Notes: generated from the sequence alone by a model not told the origin. DNA of 29,355 bases from Firmicutes bacterium UBA5493 (GCA_002424045.1 DIPH01000016.1:194779-224133), one strand, 5' to 3'. Numbered from the stretch's first letter, positions 14,546 to 22,612 are shown. Translations and numbers: made by a program.

Positions 14546-15901
14546 TTGTGTTTTCGTAAGATTACTGTATTCGTAGTGATTTCCATCCTACTTCTGTCCG
14601 CCGCATCCGGGGCAGCGACTTACATAGCCGTAGAGGTGCCCGAATTGCGAAACTCCGTCCTGCGTGTGGTCGATCTGTACAGCCAGGGTGAGTCAATGCT
14701 GCTCCTTGGTCAAGGTCACAGCGTTTCGACTCTTGCCGAAGACACCGTGGTTCCATTGATTGACGGAATCTCCGGTCGCATCTCGGCACTGGCCGTGGGC
14801 GATGTGAACGGTGACTTAAGAAGCGAACTGGTCGTTGGAACAGATAGTGGAGGGGCTCTTTACTTTTATGCTGAAAAAGGTGGTACATGGGAGCGGCAGG
14901 GACAGCCTCAGTACCTATGGGACACCATTCGGCTGCTGGAGATTCATGATTTCAACAATGACGGCTGGGGAGATGTACTCGTCCTCACCGGTAAAGGGGA
15001 AGCCCATGTTCTGCTCTCTTCTGAGGGCACACTTTATCCTTTTTGGAAGAGTAAGCCCGGTGAGGTCGTTGTGGGCGTCGAAGTGATTGATGTGGACCAT
15101 AACGGCTACCCTGAGGTTATTTATGCGTTTCAATCGGGCTATATTGCTGTCTTGGACTGGGAGGAACAAGGATTCACCGTTCTTTGGGAGAATTATCCCT
15201 GGGGCTCCATTGAAAGCCTAGTGGTCTTGCCACACCAGAGTTCGCCTGAATGGCTGGTGGTGACAAGCCAGAAGATGGTGTATGGTTGGCGCTATCGAAA
15301 TGGCGAAGTGGTATCTAGCAGACTTTTTGAAGGAAATGAGCTGGGAGAACATCTCTTTTACTTTACAGGGCAAGGTTTGCTGAGTCTATCGCAAAAAACG
15401 GGTATCTCGTTGTTTGAGTTGCAGTCTGCATCTGTATCAGAAAAGTGGCGTATCCCGGGAATCTTCGGAAACCAGGCCTTTAGTTTTGAGGGAGCTCTTT
15501 ATTTTCGGGATCCAAGCGGCATCTATTACAAGCTTGTGGAAGGGAGTAATAGATGGCGGATTTTCCTACAGAACCAAGAAATTACGGAATCTGTGGAAGT
15601 CTTGAACCACGAAGGGGAGCTCTTTTATCGGTTGCCTGACCTTGCGGAAAGTCTAGGACTTATAGTGCATAAAGGAAAAAGCTGGTATTATGTACTTGGA
15701 AGCCACGAAGTCGTGCTGGACCCTGAGCATAACTGTATCAGGTATGATAACGTAGTGATTCCCATGACAAATTCCATCTTAGACATGGGTGGCCTGCCCT
15801 ACGTGTCAGCGGAGGTGTTTCCCGTGTTTGGATGGAGGGTGGAGCTCGACTTTTCAAGGCAACATGTGATTTTTCGGCAGAATTGGGGATGGTGGTTGTA
15901 G
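14546..15901 (+). CDS. Secreted VCBS/FG-GAP-repeat protein with CuAO-N-like domain
   Basis: 451 residues from the preferred start TTG 14546, which follows AGGGGGA at 14534-14540; the frame is open further upstream only through the tRNA and terminator. An N-terminal hydrophobic segment (residues 6-25, FVVISILLLSAASGAAT) is a signal peptide or anchor. Residues 75-190 hold three VCBS/FG-GAP-like blade repeats with calcium-type loops (DVNGDLRSE, DFNNDGWGD, DVDHNGYPE), which form part of a beta-propeller. The last ~100 residues (LPDLAESLGLIVHKGKSWYY ... PYVSAEVFPVFGWRVELD) resemble the copper amine oxidase N-terminal 'stalk' domain, common in extracellular clostridial proteins. It is likely displayed at the cell surface; ligand unknown. 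Confidence 0.75.
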   Translation: MCFRKITVFVVISILLLSAASGAATYIAVEVPELRNSVLRVVDLYSQGESMLLLGQGHSVSTLAEDTVVPLIDGISGRISALAVGDVNGDLRSELVVGTDSGGALYFYAEKGGTWERQGQPQYLWDTIRLLEIHDFNNDGWGDVLVLTGKGEAHVLLSSEGTLYPFWKSKPGEVVVGVEVIDVDHNGYPEVIYAFQSGYIAVLDWEEQGFTVLWENYPWGSIESLVVLPHQSSPEWLVVTSQKMVYGWRYRNGEVVSSRLFEGNELGEHLFYFTGQGLLSLSQKTGISLFELQSASVSEKWRIPGIFGNQAFSFEGALYFRDPSGIYYKLVEGSNRWRIFLQNQEITESVEVLNHEGELFYRLPDLAESLGLIVHKGKSWYYVLGSHEVVLDPEHNCIRYDNVVIPMTNSILDMGGLPYVSAEVFPVFGWRVELDFSRQHVIFRQNWGWWL

Positions 15902-15976
15902 CTTTTTTCCCAAGAGGCAGGAAAATCTAGCGATCTTGTTGAATGTAAGGCGTGGTATAAAAACATTTTAAGATTT

Positions 15977-16041
15977 ACTATACACAGTGGATGTTTGACT
16001 TCGTCAAACTCCAAGGTGAGTGTTTTCATTCATCAGTTCAC
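15977..16041 (+). repeat. Copy B of the dispersed palindromic element
   Basis: The core 15988-16019 matches the reverse complement of 4260-4291 at 30 of 32 positions. It contains GTTTGAC (15993-15999) and GTCAAAC (16003-16009) around a 3-nt loop. The flank CATCAGTTCAC (near 16031-16041) matches copy A at 9 of 11, and the left flank matches at about 15 of 20. It lies immediately before the ribosome binding site of the EF-G-like gene. Confidence 0.75.
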
Positions 16042-16058
16042 TAAGAGGAGGAGAATTT

Positions 16059-18128
16059 GTGAAGGAATATGGAACCGAGTTCTTACGAAACGTGGCCTTG
16101 GTAGGTCATGGTGGTGCAGGAAAAACCTCTCTGGCTGAAGCCATGCTCTTTGTCGCCAAGGGTATTAATCGTTTAGGTAAAGTGGATGACGGGACAACCG
16201 TGATGGACTTTGATCCAGAGGAGACTCGTCGCCAGATTTCTATTAATACGGCATTGGCACCGGCGGAGTGGAAAAATCATAAAGTTAATATTCTGGATAC
16301 CCCTGGGTACTTTGACTTTGTTGGCGATGTTGTGGCAGCTCTGACCGTGGCTGATTCGGGTCTGTTGGTGGTTTGCGCCTCGTCAGGCGTAGAGGTTGGC
16401 ACCGAAAAGGGTTGGGATGCTCTTGAACAGGCAGGTTTACCACGGGCCGTTTTTATGAACAAAATGGACCGTGAAAATGCCAGTTTCAGCAGGGTGGTTT
16501 CTGAACTCAGGGATCATTTTGGACCGAAGCTTGTGCCGATTCAGTTGCCTATAGGTGAAGCAGAATCGTTTGCCGGTATTGTTGACCTAGTGAAAATGAA
16601 AGCATTTATGAAAGACGGCGATTCTTACAAGGAAGTGCCCATTCCTGCAGATATGCAAGGGGATGTGGAAGTTGCTCGTGAAGAGATGATTGAGGCCGCG
16701 TCGGTTTCCGATGACGAGTTGATGATGAAGTATCTCGAAGGCGAATCCTTAACAGATCGGGAGATTGAACAGGCGGTAGGTTTGGGAACCAAAAATGGCG
16801 AGATGGTGCCTATTTTGTGTGGTAGCGCTCAATCAACCTTCGGTATTTCTGGCCTTTTGGATTGCCTGATTCAGGTTATGCCTTCTCCTTCTAATCGCAC
16901 GATTCCTGGTACCGCTGCCGATGGCAGTGGGGTAACAATCAGCACAGAAGATCAAGCTCTTTCAGCCCTCGTGTACAAGACAATGGCCGACCCTTATGTG
17001 GGTAAGCTGACACTGTTCAGAGTGTTTTCTGGAACCATACGCTCTGACAGTAGCGCCTATAACGTACGTAGCGGACGAGAAGAGAGAATTGGGCAACTTT
17101 TCCTGATTACTGGTAAAGACCAAGTGCCCGTAAGCAAAATTGGCCCCGGTGACCTAGGTGCAGTGGCGAAGCTTCAAGATACCACCACCAACGACACCCT
17201 TTCTTCCAAGGAAAAGAAAGTTAGCATCAACCCAATTGCTTTCCCGAAACCGATCATGACTATGGCGATTCAACCCAAGGCTAAGGGTGATGAAGATAAG
17301 ATCGGGTCTGGTCTCAGCCGCTTATCCGAAGAAGATCCGACCTTTACAGTAGAAAAAAGTATCCATACAGGCCAGAACCTAGTGAGCGGCATGGGCGATC
17401 TTCATCTTGAAATCATGTGTAGCCGTTTACACAAGAAATTTGGTGTTGAGGTAGAGCTAGCGACGCCTGTTGTTCCTTACAGGGAAACCATTCGGGGAAC
17501 AGCCGACGTAGAAGGCAAACACAAGAAACAATCTGGCGGCAGGGGCCAGTTTGGTCACGTATTCTTAAAGCTATCACCTGGCGATCCAGAAAACGAAGAT
17601 CGCTTGGAATTTGTCGACGATATCTTTGGCGGTTCGGTTCCGCGCAACTTTATTCCAGCGGTGGAAAAGGGCTTGAGAGAGATTCTCGACGAAGGTCCCT
17701 TAGCGGGTTATCCTGTAGAAAATGTGCGAGTGTCACTTTATGATGGTTCCTATCATGCGGTAGACTCCTCTGAAATGGCCTTTAAGATTGCAGCTAGCAT
17801 GGCCTTTAAGAAGGGCTTCTTGGAGGCTAGTCCAGTTTTACTGGAGCCAATTATGAATGTGGAAATTACCGTACCCGAAGCCTTTATGGGTGATGTCATG
17901 GGAGATATGAACAAGAAGCGCGGCCGCATTTTAGGTATGGAACCTAAAGGTGGTCAACAGGTGATTCGTACCCAAGTACCCATGGCAGAGATGTTCAAGT
18001 ATGCCATCGATCTACGATCGATGACACAGGGTCGTGGCACATTTACCTCGGAGTTCAGTCACTATGAAGAAGTGCCTGTGAATATCGCTGAACAAGTAAT
18101 CGCTGAAAGCAAAAAGAAGGAAGACTAG
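16059..18128 (+). CDS. Elongation factor G-like protein (EF-G-2 type)
   Basis: 689 residues from GTG 16059, chosen because AGGAGG at 16047-16052 lies 6 bases upstream; the longer frame from 16020 would run through the repeat element. It is a translational GTPase with the five EF-G domains. Seen: P-loop GHGGAGKTS at residues 16-24, DTPGYFDFVGD (G3), NKMD (G4), CGSA (G5) and the domain IV motif SGGRGQFGHV. The N-terminus LVGHGGAGKTSLAEAMLF and the switch I segment EETRRQISI (instead of the usual QERGITI) place it with the EF-G-2/FusA-like paralogues rather than with canonical EF-G (MAHIDAGKTT). Its role could be a second translocase or a stress or recycling factor. It is followed by a terminator and appears monocistronic. 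Confidence 0.88.
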   Translation: MKEYGTEFLRNVALVGHGGAGKTSLAEAMLFVAKGINRLGKVDDGTTVMDFDPEETRRQISINTALAPAEWKNHKVNILDTPGYFDFVGDVVAALTVADSGLLVVCASSGVEVGTEKGWDALEQAGLPRAVFMNKMDRENASFSRVVSELRDHFGPKLVPIQLPIGEAESFAGIVDLVKMKAFMKDGDSYKEVPIPADMQGDVEVAREEMIEAASVSDDELMMKYLEGESLTDREIEQAVGLGTKNGEMVPILCGSAQSTFGISGLLDCLIQVMPSPSNRTIPGTAADGSGVTISTEDQALSALVYKTMADPYVGKLTLFRVFSGTIRSDSSAYNVRSGREERIGQLFLITGKDQVPVSKIGPGDLGAVAKLQDTTTNDTLSSKEKKVSINPIAFPKPIMTMAIQPKAKGDEDKIGSGLSRLSEEDPTFTVEKSIHTGQNLVSGMGDLHLEIMCSRLHKKFGVEVELATPVVPYRETIRGTADVEGKHKKQSGGRGQFGHVFLKLSPGDPENEDRLEFVDDIFGGSVPRNFIPAVEKGLREILDEGPLAGYPVENVRVSLYDGSYHAVDSSEMAFKIAASMAFKKGFLEASPVLLEPIMNVEITVPEAFMGDVMGDMNKKRGRILGMEPKGGQQVIRTQVPMAEMFKYAIDLRSMTQGRGTFTSEFSHYEEVPVNIAEQVIAESKKKED

Positions 18129-18138
18129 GCTCAAGGAG

Positions 18139-18172
18139 ATATGCAGTCCCAATCAGGGACTGCATATTTTTG
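18139..18172 (+). terminator. Rho-independent terminator after EF-G-like gene
   Basis: A perfect 12-bp stem (18139-18150 with 18156-18167), 5-nt loop and T run. Confidence 0.95.
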
Positions 18173-18205
18173 TTTGCAGGGCATAGGTTGTATGGGGTGA
18201 TCGTT

Positions 18206-18598
18206 ATGGCGAAGAAAAATGGTGCCGAAGTTAACGAATTCCACCTACGACCTATGGCAATTGTGCAAGGATTTCTCCTTTCCCTAGTTCTCTTGCTCCT
18301 CATTTCCAATGTCCAGGCAGCTATTGTCTACTTTTCCTCGTGGCAGACCAACCCTAGATTGCTGAACATCCTTGCCCACTTTGCCGTTTTTGGGGGAACA
18401 GTCTTGGCTGGTTGCCGTTGCCACAAAAAAGCCTGGCTACACGGGATTATCGTTGGAGTCATGGTGTTTTCCCTCTTCAGTTGGGTCGGTTACGGTGGAG
18501 CGCTTTTGGTGACATGGGCCTGGTGGAAAAGTCTTCTCAAAATGGCATTTGTGGCCATGCTTGGTGGCATTCTAGGAGGACTATTTGTAACCAAGTAA
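18206..18598 (+). CDS. TIGR04086 family membrane protein
   Basis: 130 residues from ATG 18206, behind GGGGTG at 18194-18199; an in-frame GTG at 18197 is possible but would consume that site. After a short polar N-terminus (MAKKNGAEVNEF) there are four hydrophobic segments, around residues 16-38, 50-65, 70-92 and 105-127, with a glycine-rich end (AMLGGILGGLFVTK). Size, four-helix layout and the HLRPMAIVQGFLLSL entry into helix 1 fit TIGR04086, a family found mostly in spore-forming Bacillota. The function is unknown. The gene sits alone between terminators and the L,D-transpeptidase gene. Confidence 0.75.
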   Translation: MAKKNGAEVNEFHLRPMAIVQGFLLSLVLLLLISNVQAAIVYFSSWQTNPRLLNILAHFAVFGGTVLAGCRCHKKAWLHGIIVGVMVFSLFSWVGYGGALLVTWAWWKSLLKMAFVAMLGGILGGLFVTK

Positions 18599-18684
18599 AT
18601 GACGCATAAAAATTCCTTTGCTGACAAGGACTATTTCTCTCCTTAGCGAAAGTAGTATTATGTCGAAATTTTGCTGATGGGGGA

Positions 18685-19473
18685 ATGGATTTGCGCGTGA
18701 GGAGTTTCAGAGGAATTTATGCCTTTGTGCTTTTGCCACTGGTTTCAATGATGGTCTTGGGCATAACGACCTTGGGATATGCATCGACCGATGCCACGTT
18801 TGATCTTGATTCTTTGATTAAGGATACTGTGGTTTTTGCCAGTGTTACAGAAGATACGCCCGCCTATGATGATTATGCTAGTGGTCGTAAAAGAATTGGT
18901 GAGTTCAAGAACGGGGAAGTTGTGGAAGTTGTCAGAGATCGCGCCTTTGAATGGTACTTCGTGAAATCTAGGGATGGTAAAGAGGGATGGATATCCGTTG
19001 ACAGCCTCTGGATTCCCAGTGATCCCGAGACCAACACCGAACAATTGCCCCGAGAAGCGTTAGAAGCATTTGTGAATATGCGTGGATTTACGTCCAAGAC
19101 CGACCATTTGGTGTGGGTTGACATTGATCGCCAACTCACTCATGTTTTCATAGGAAAACGAGGGCACTGGACGCTCAAGCATACGATGCCTTGTTCTACG
19201 GGGAAGAATGTCTCTCCGACATTGCGAGGCTTTCATGAGATCGCAGAACGAGGCGAGTGGTTCTTTACGGAGCGTCTAGCACGTGGGGGACAGAATTGGG
19301 TTCAGTTTGCCGGCCCATATATGTTCCATTCCTTACCCATGGACAAGGACCGAAATATCATGGACTACACTCTCCTAGAGAGACGATCTTCTGGTTGCAT
19401 CCGATTATCTATGGAAGATTCTGTGTGGTTTTACTCTTTTATTAAACGAAGATCAACAGTCTTTGTAAACTAG
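18685..19473 (+). CDS. Exported SH3-L,D-transpeptidase (YkuD fold)
   Basis: 262 residues. A hydrophobic signal peptide (residues 10-33, ending ...TLGYAST) leads to an SH3b-like domain (about 50-112, with GEFKNGEVVEVVRD and EGWISVDSLWIP). The C-terminal half is a YkuD catalytic domain: VWVDIDRQLTHVFIG, the CSTGK segment, conserved His215 in MFHS and the catalytic Cys238 in SSGCIRLSMED. The usual His before Gly-Cys is Ser here. It should make 3-3 peptide cross-links or act on spore or vegetative peptidoglycan. Start choice is uncertain: GGGGG (18679-18683) sits only one base from ATG 18685 but 7 bases from in-frame TTG 18691; GTG 18697 is a third option. All give the same mature protein. Confidence 0.85.
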   Translation: MDLRVRSFRGIYAFVLLPLVSMMVLGITTLGYASTDATFDLDSLIKDTVVFASVTEDTPAYDDYASGRKRIGEFKNGEVVEVVRDRAFEWYFVKSRDGKEGWISVDSLWIPSDPETNTEQLPREALEAFVNMRGFTSKTDHLVWVDIDRQLTHVFIGKRGHWTLKHTMPCSTGKNVSPTLRGFHEIAERGEWFFTERLARGGQNWVQFAGPYMFHSLPMDKDRNIMDYTLLERRSSGCIRLSMEDSVWFYSFIKRRSTVFVN

Positions 19474-19484
19474 TGTGCACTCCG

Positions 19485-19509
19485 CCCCATCACCTGTAGA
19501 TGGGGTTTT
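19485..19509 (+). terminator. Probable terminator after L,D-transpeptidase gene
   Basis: CCCCATC (19485-19491) pairs with GATGGGG (19499-19505), followed by TTTT. An outer pairing of GTGCA-like arms (19475-19480 and 19509-19513) can extend it. The T run is short. Confidence 0.6.
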
Positions 19510-19533
19510 GCACTAGGTATGAAAGGATAGTAG

Positions 19534-20916
19534 ATGTGTATGACTCTACGTACTCGTTTTGGCACTTTAAATCCACCTTTGCTCAGTTCAATGTTCAGGT
19601 TTGCCTTGCCCATTATGGCAATGAACATTCTTCAGCTTGCCTTTAATGCAGCCGATATGATCGTAGTGGGCCGTTTTGATGGCAGTCTTGCCTTGGCCGC
19701 TGTGGGGGCAACAGGTTCTTTGATCAACTTGATTGTGAATTTATTCATGGGTTTGTCCGTTGGAACAGCCGTCGTTGTGGCACAGGACTATGGTGCCCGC
19801 AGGCTAGAGGGCATTCGCCAGTCGGTTCATACTTCCATTGCCATCAGTTTGGTTACAGGTGTCGTTGTCGCTATCCTTGGCGTAGGTCTCAGCACTCCTT
19901 CACTGCAGATGATGGGTACGCCGGGAGATATCATCCACCTTTCCACCCTCTACGTAAGAATTTACTTTCTAGGGATCCCCGCCAGCATGGTGTATAACTT
20001 TGGAGCTGCTATCCTGCGAGCAGTGGGTGATAGTAAGCGGCCTATGTACTTCTTGACGGTGTCTGGCGTGGTCAACGTCATCTTGAATATTGTCTTTGTG
20101 GCAGGATTTTCTATGGGTGTGGCGGGCGTAGCCTGGTCCACAGTCATCTCTCAATATCTGACCATGGTGCTCATTATGACTTCTCTTGCAAAGAATGAGG
20201 GACCCATACGTTTTAATTGGCGACGGCTACAAATTCATATGGACCAACTTGGACGGATTGTGCGGGTCGGACTCCCTGCTGGTCTCCAAAGTGTGCTTTT
20301 TTCCATTTCCAACGTACTGATACAATCTGCCGTTAACTCCTTCGGTTCTGTTATGGTGGCAGCCAGTGCTGCCTCCAATAATGTGGAAAACCTCGTGGGC
20401 ACTACTATGAACTCTTACTATAATGCGGCCATTACGTATACGGGTCAAAGTATGGGCGCAGAAGACTATGATAAAATTGACGAGATTGCCAAGATTTCCA
20501 CTGTCTTTGTTTTTGCAACCTGGATGGTTCTAGGCGGTGCAATTGTATTCTTTGGTCGTCCGTTACTGGGCTTGTATACCATCGACCCTGAAGTGATCGA
20601 TTTGGGTATGCAACGCCTAAGGATCATGATGGCCGTCTACTTCTCCTGCGGAATTATGAACGTTTTCCCAGGCTTGACCAGGGCGATGGGGTATTCGATT
20701 CTCCCCATGCTCTCTACACTCGTTGGAGCCTGCTTGCTTCGCATCGTCTGGCTGGTCACTGTCTTCAAGTGGTATCCCACAATGATGATGCTTTTCCTTG
20801 CCTATCCAGTCACTTGGACCATGGCTGGCCTCGGTCAAGTTGCCAGTTTCTTCTACGCCCGTCACCAAATTCGTAATAAAGCCTCTACACCGGAGACCAG
20901 TGCCTTAAACGTATGA
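19534..20916 (+). CDS. MATE family efflux transporter
   Basis: 460 residues, typical for MATE. It should be a sodium- or proton-coupled multidrug exporter of the cytoplasmic membrane, or possibly an exporter of an endogenous metabolite. Seen: about 12 hydrophobic segments in two similar halves, the N-terminal FALPIMAMNILQLAFNAADM followed by IVVGRF, the GLSVGTAVVVAQDYGARR motif ending the second helix pair, and in the second half GLPAGLQSVLFSISNVLIQ and AAITYTGQSMGA. ATG 19534 follows AAAGGA at 19522-19527; ATG 19540 is a weaker alternative. The protein is closest to the DinF/NorM-like clostridial group, and the substrate cannot be inferred. Confidence 0.92.
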   Translation: MCMTLRTRFGTLNPPLLSSMFRFALPIMAMNILQLAFNAADMIVVGRFDGSLALAAVGATGSLINLIVNLFMGLSVGTAVVVAQDYGARRLEGIRQSVHTSIAISLVTGVVVAILGVGLSTPSLQMMGTPGDIIHLSTLYVRIYFLGIPASMVYNFGAAILRAVGDSKRPMYFLTVSGVVNVILNIVFVAGFSMGVAGVAWSTVISQYLTMVLIMTSLAKNEGPIRFNWRRLQIHMDQLGRIVRVGLPAGLQSVLFSISNVLIQSAVNSFGSVMVAASAASNNVENLVGTTMNSYYNAAITYTGQSMGAEDYDKIDEIAKISTVFVFATWMVLGGAIVFFGRPLLGLYTIDPEVIDLGMQRLRIMMAVYFSCGIMNVFPGLTRAMGYSILPMLSTLVGACLLRIVWLVTVFKWYPTMMMLFLAYPVTWTMAGLGQVASFFYARHQIRNKASTPETSALNV

Positions 20917-20969
20917 TCCCAACCGAGGTCGTTCTTGGACTAGAAACTACCAGTGAAGCAAAAATTCGC

Positions 20970-20998
20970 TTGACAGTTGTCTCAGTCTCTGCTTTAAT
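20970..20998 (+). promoter_or_regulatory. SigA-type promoter of the T-box-aspS unit
   Basis: A perfect -35 TTGACA (20970-20975) and TTTAAT (20993-20998) are separated by 17 bp, placing the start of transcription near 21005, just before the T-box stem I. Confidence 0.8.
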
Positions 20999-21011
20999 AT
21001 AAGATAATTAT

Positions 21012-21300
21012 AGCGAACGATGATGAAGAGAAGAGTCCATATGTAACGTCTTCTAAGCGAGTTAGGGGTGGTGGGAGCCTAGCAAGATACGTTTATGGAC
21101 GGACACCTCGGAGTTGCCATCCGATCAAAAAAGATGTGCCGGTTTCCGCCGTTATCTGGACTAAAGACAACTCTTGCTTAGAGTTTGAATTTGGGTGGCA
21201 CCACGATAATCTCGTCCCATTGCGGACGAGATTTTTTTATAGGCAGAGTTAACTAGGGTGGCACCGCGTCCACACGCCCCTAGCCGTTTTCGGCTAGGGA
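21012..21300 (+). promoter_or_regulatory. T-box riboswitch (Asp, GAC) with two antiterminator modules
   Basis: Stem I begins at AGCGAACGATGATGAAGAG. GTCCATA (21035-21041) pairs with TATGGAC (21094-21100), the apical part carries the conserved AGCGAGTTAGGGGTGGTG pattern, and the specifier loop reads GAC (21102-21104, aspartate) followed by A and CCTCGGAG, in the same position as the codon in known T-boxes. AACTC/GAGTT near 21170-21187 is a stem III. Two T-box sequences follow: GGGTGGCACCACG at 21193-21205 and AGGGTGGCACCGCG at 21255-21268. Both expose TGGC, which matches a tRNA ending in GCCA (discriminator G, as in tRNA-Asp and tRNA-Asn). Each precedes its own terminator. There is no second stem I. 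Uncharged tRNA-Asp should promote read-through into aspS. Confidence 0.93.
21208..21238 (+). terminator. T-box terminator 1
   Basis: A perfect 10-bp stem (21208-21217 with 21224-21233) is followed by seven T residues. The 5' arm overlaps the CGTCCC needed for antiterminator 1. Confidence 0.93.
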
Positions 21301-21306
21301 TATTTT
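21278..21306 (+). terminator. T-box terminator 2
   Basis: CCCTAGCCG (21278-21286), TTTT loop and CGGCTAGGG (21291-21299) form a stem whose 5' arm can instead pair with CTAGGG (21253-21258) of the second T-box. The following ATATTTTAATTT is a poor T tract, so this terminator may be leaky. Confidence 0.75.
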
Positions 21307-21328
21307 AATTTGGGAAGGGAAGATCAAA

Positions 21329-22612
21329 ATGAAACGTGTCTTAATGAAAGAGTTAGGCAGTTATCTGGAACAAGAGGTACTGGTAAAAGGATGGGTTTAT
21401 CGCATACGGCGCCTAAGTCAAGTGACGTTTCTGATCCTTAGGGATCGAACTGGAATGGTTCAAGTGGTAGTCGATCCTGATTTAATCGCGGATGTGCACC
21501 TCACCACTGAAAGCGTTGTGGAGATTCAAGGTTCTGTCAAACCAGAACCTAGGTCTAGGGTGGGTTATGAATTGGTCGCTGGTAGAATTGAGGTCTTATC
21601 TCTGGCAGAAAACCTTCCCATTAACATCAATGGCGCAGAACTCAATGTTCCTCTAGACATTGCGTTAGACAATCGCGTCTTGAGTCTCAGGCATACAAAA
21701 ATTAATCCCATATTCAAGATCCAGGCCGCTCTAGTCCAGGCTTTTCAGGATTTTCTGAATCAGGAAGGCTTTGTGCAGGTGTTTACACCAAAAATCGTAG
21801 CCAGTGGCACGGAAGGGGGCACCGAGCTTTTCGCCATGGAATATTTCGGAGAAGAAGCATACTTGGCCCAGAGTCCTCAGTTCTATAAGCAGATGTTGGT
21901 CGGTTCAGGGTTCGAGCGGGTGTATGAGGTGGGCCAAGTGTATCGTGCAGAAAAACACGCTACCTCTCGTCACCTTAACGAGTATGTGAGCCTAGACTTG
22001 GAAATGGGCTTTATAGAGAGTGAGCACGACATCATGAATCTGCAAAACCAGCTTCTGGCTTCCATGTTTTCCGCCGTGCAAGCAAACTGCTCTAACGAGT
22101 TGGAGATCCTCGGTGTCACATTGCCGGAGATACCGAAGATCCCAAAGATTCCGCTAAGCGAGGCCTTGGAGATTTTGAGAAAGGAATGCGGGAAGATACA
22201 TGAAGAGGCCGACCTAGATCCTGAAGGGGAAAGGCTCTTGAGTCAATATGTCCTAGAACATACAGGAGGTGAGTTTATCTTCGTCACGGACTATCCCTGG
22301 GAGAAAAGGCCCATGTACACCATGCCTAAGGGAGGAGGGGTCACTGGCAGTTTTGACCTTTTGTTTCGAGGTTTGGAGATTACAACAGGAGGACAGCGGA
22401 TTCATGACTATGAACTCTTGGTCGCGAATATGCGCAAGAAGGGGCTTAATCCTAATGACTTCTCCTCTTACTTGAGCAACTTCACCATCGGTATGCCGCC
22501 CCATGGTGGCCTGGCCATCGGCTTAGAACGCCTTACGGCTCAGATCATTGGTCTAGGTAATATTCGCGAGGCTTGCCTATTTCCAAGGGATCGTCATCGC
22601 TTAACGCCATAG
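21329..22612 (+). CDS. aspS: Archaeal-type aspartyl-tRNA synthetase (AspRS2-like)
   Basis: 427 residues, much shorter than the ~590 of bacterial AspRS, because the bacterial GAD insertion is absent. Residues 1-105 are the OB-fold anticodon-binding domain (VKGWVYRIRRLSQVTFLILRD in outline). The class II catalytic core shows motif 1 (FVQVFTPKIVASGTEGGTELF), the AQSPQFYKQ segment, motif 2 (VYRAEKHATSRHLNEY) and motif 3 (GLAIGLERLTAQIIG), with the archaeal ending FPRDRHRLTP. It charges tRNA-Asp and perhaps also tRNA-Asn for the GatCAB route. The two positions said to govern discrimination (W26 and K85 in Thermococcus numbering, from memory) appear to be Tyr and Arg. It is controlled by the T-box upstream. 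Confidence 0.92.
   Translation: MKRVLMKELGSYLEQEVLVKGWVYRIRRLSQVTFLILRDRTGMVQVVVDPDLIADVHLTTESVVEIQGSVKPEPRSRVGYELVAGRIEVLSLAENLPININGAELNVPLDIALDNRVLSLRHTKINPIFKIQAALVQAFQDFLNQEGFVQVFTPKIVASGTEGGTELFAMEYFGEEAYLAQSPQFYKQMLVGSGFERVYEVGQVYRAEKHATSRHLNEYVSLDLEMGFIESEHDIMNLQNQLLASMFSAVQANCSNELEILGVTLPEIPKIPKIPLSEALEILRKECGKIHEEADLDPEGERLLSQYVLEHTGGEFIFVTDYPWEKRPMYTMPKGGGVTGSFDLLFRGLEITTGGQRIHDYELLVANMRKKGLNPNDFSSYLSNFTIGMPPHGGLAIGLERLTAQIIGLGNIREACLFPRDRHRLTP

Noticed and set aside
15988..16019. Repeat copy B as a terminator for the VCBS-type gene
   Set aside because: The hairpin is not followed by a T tract, and the same element occurs before ispH-rpsA in the other orientation.
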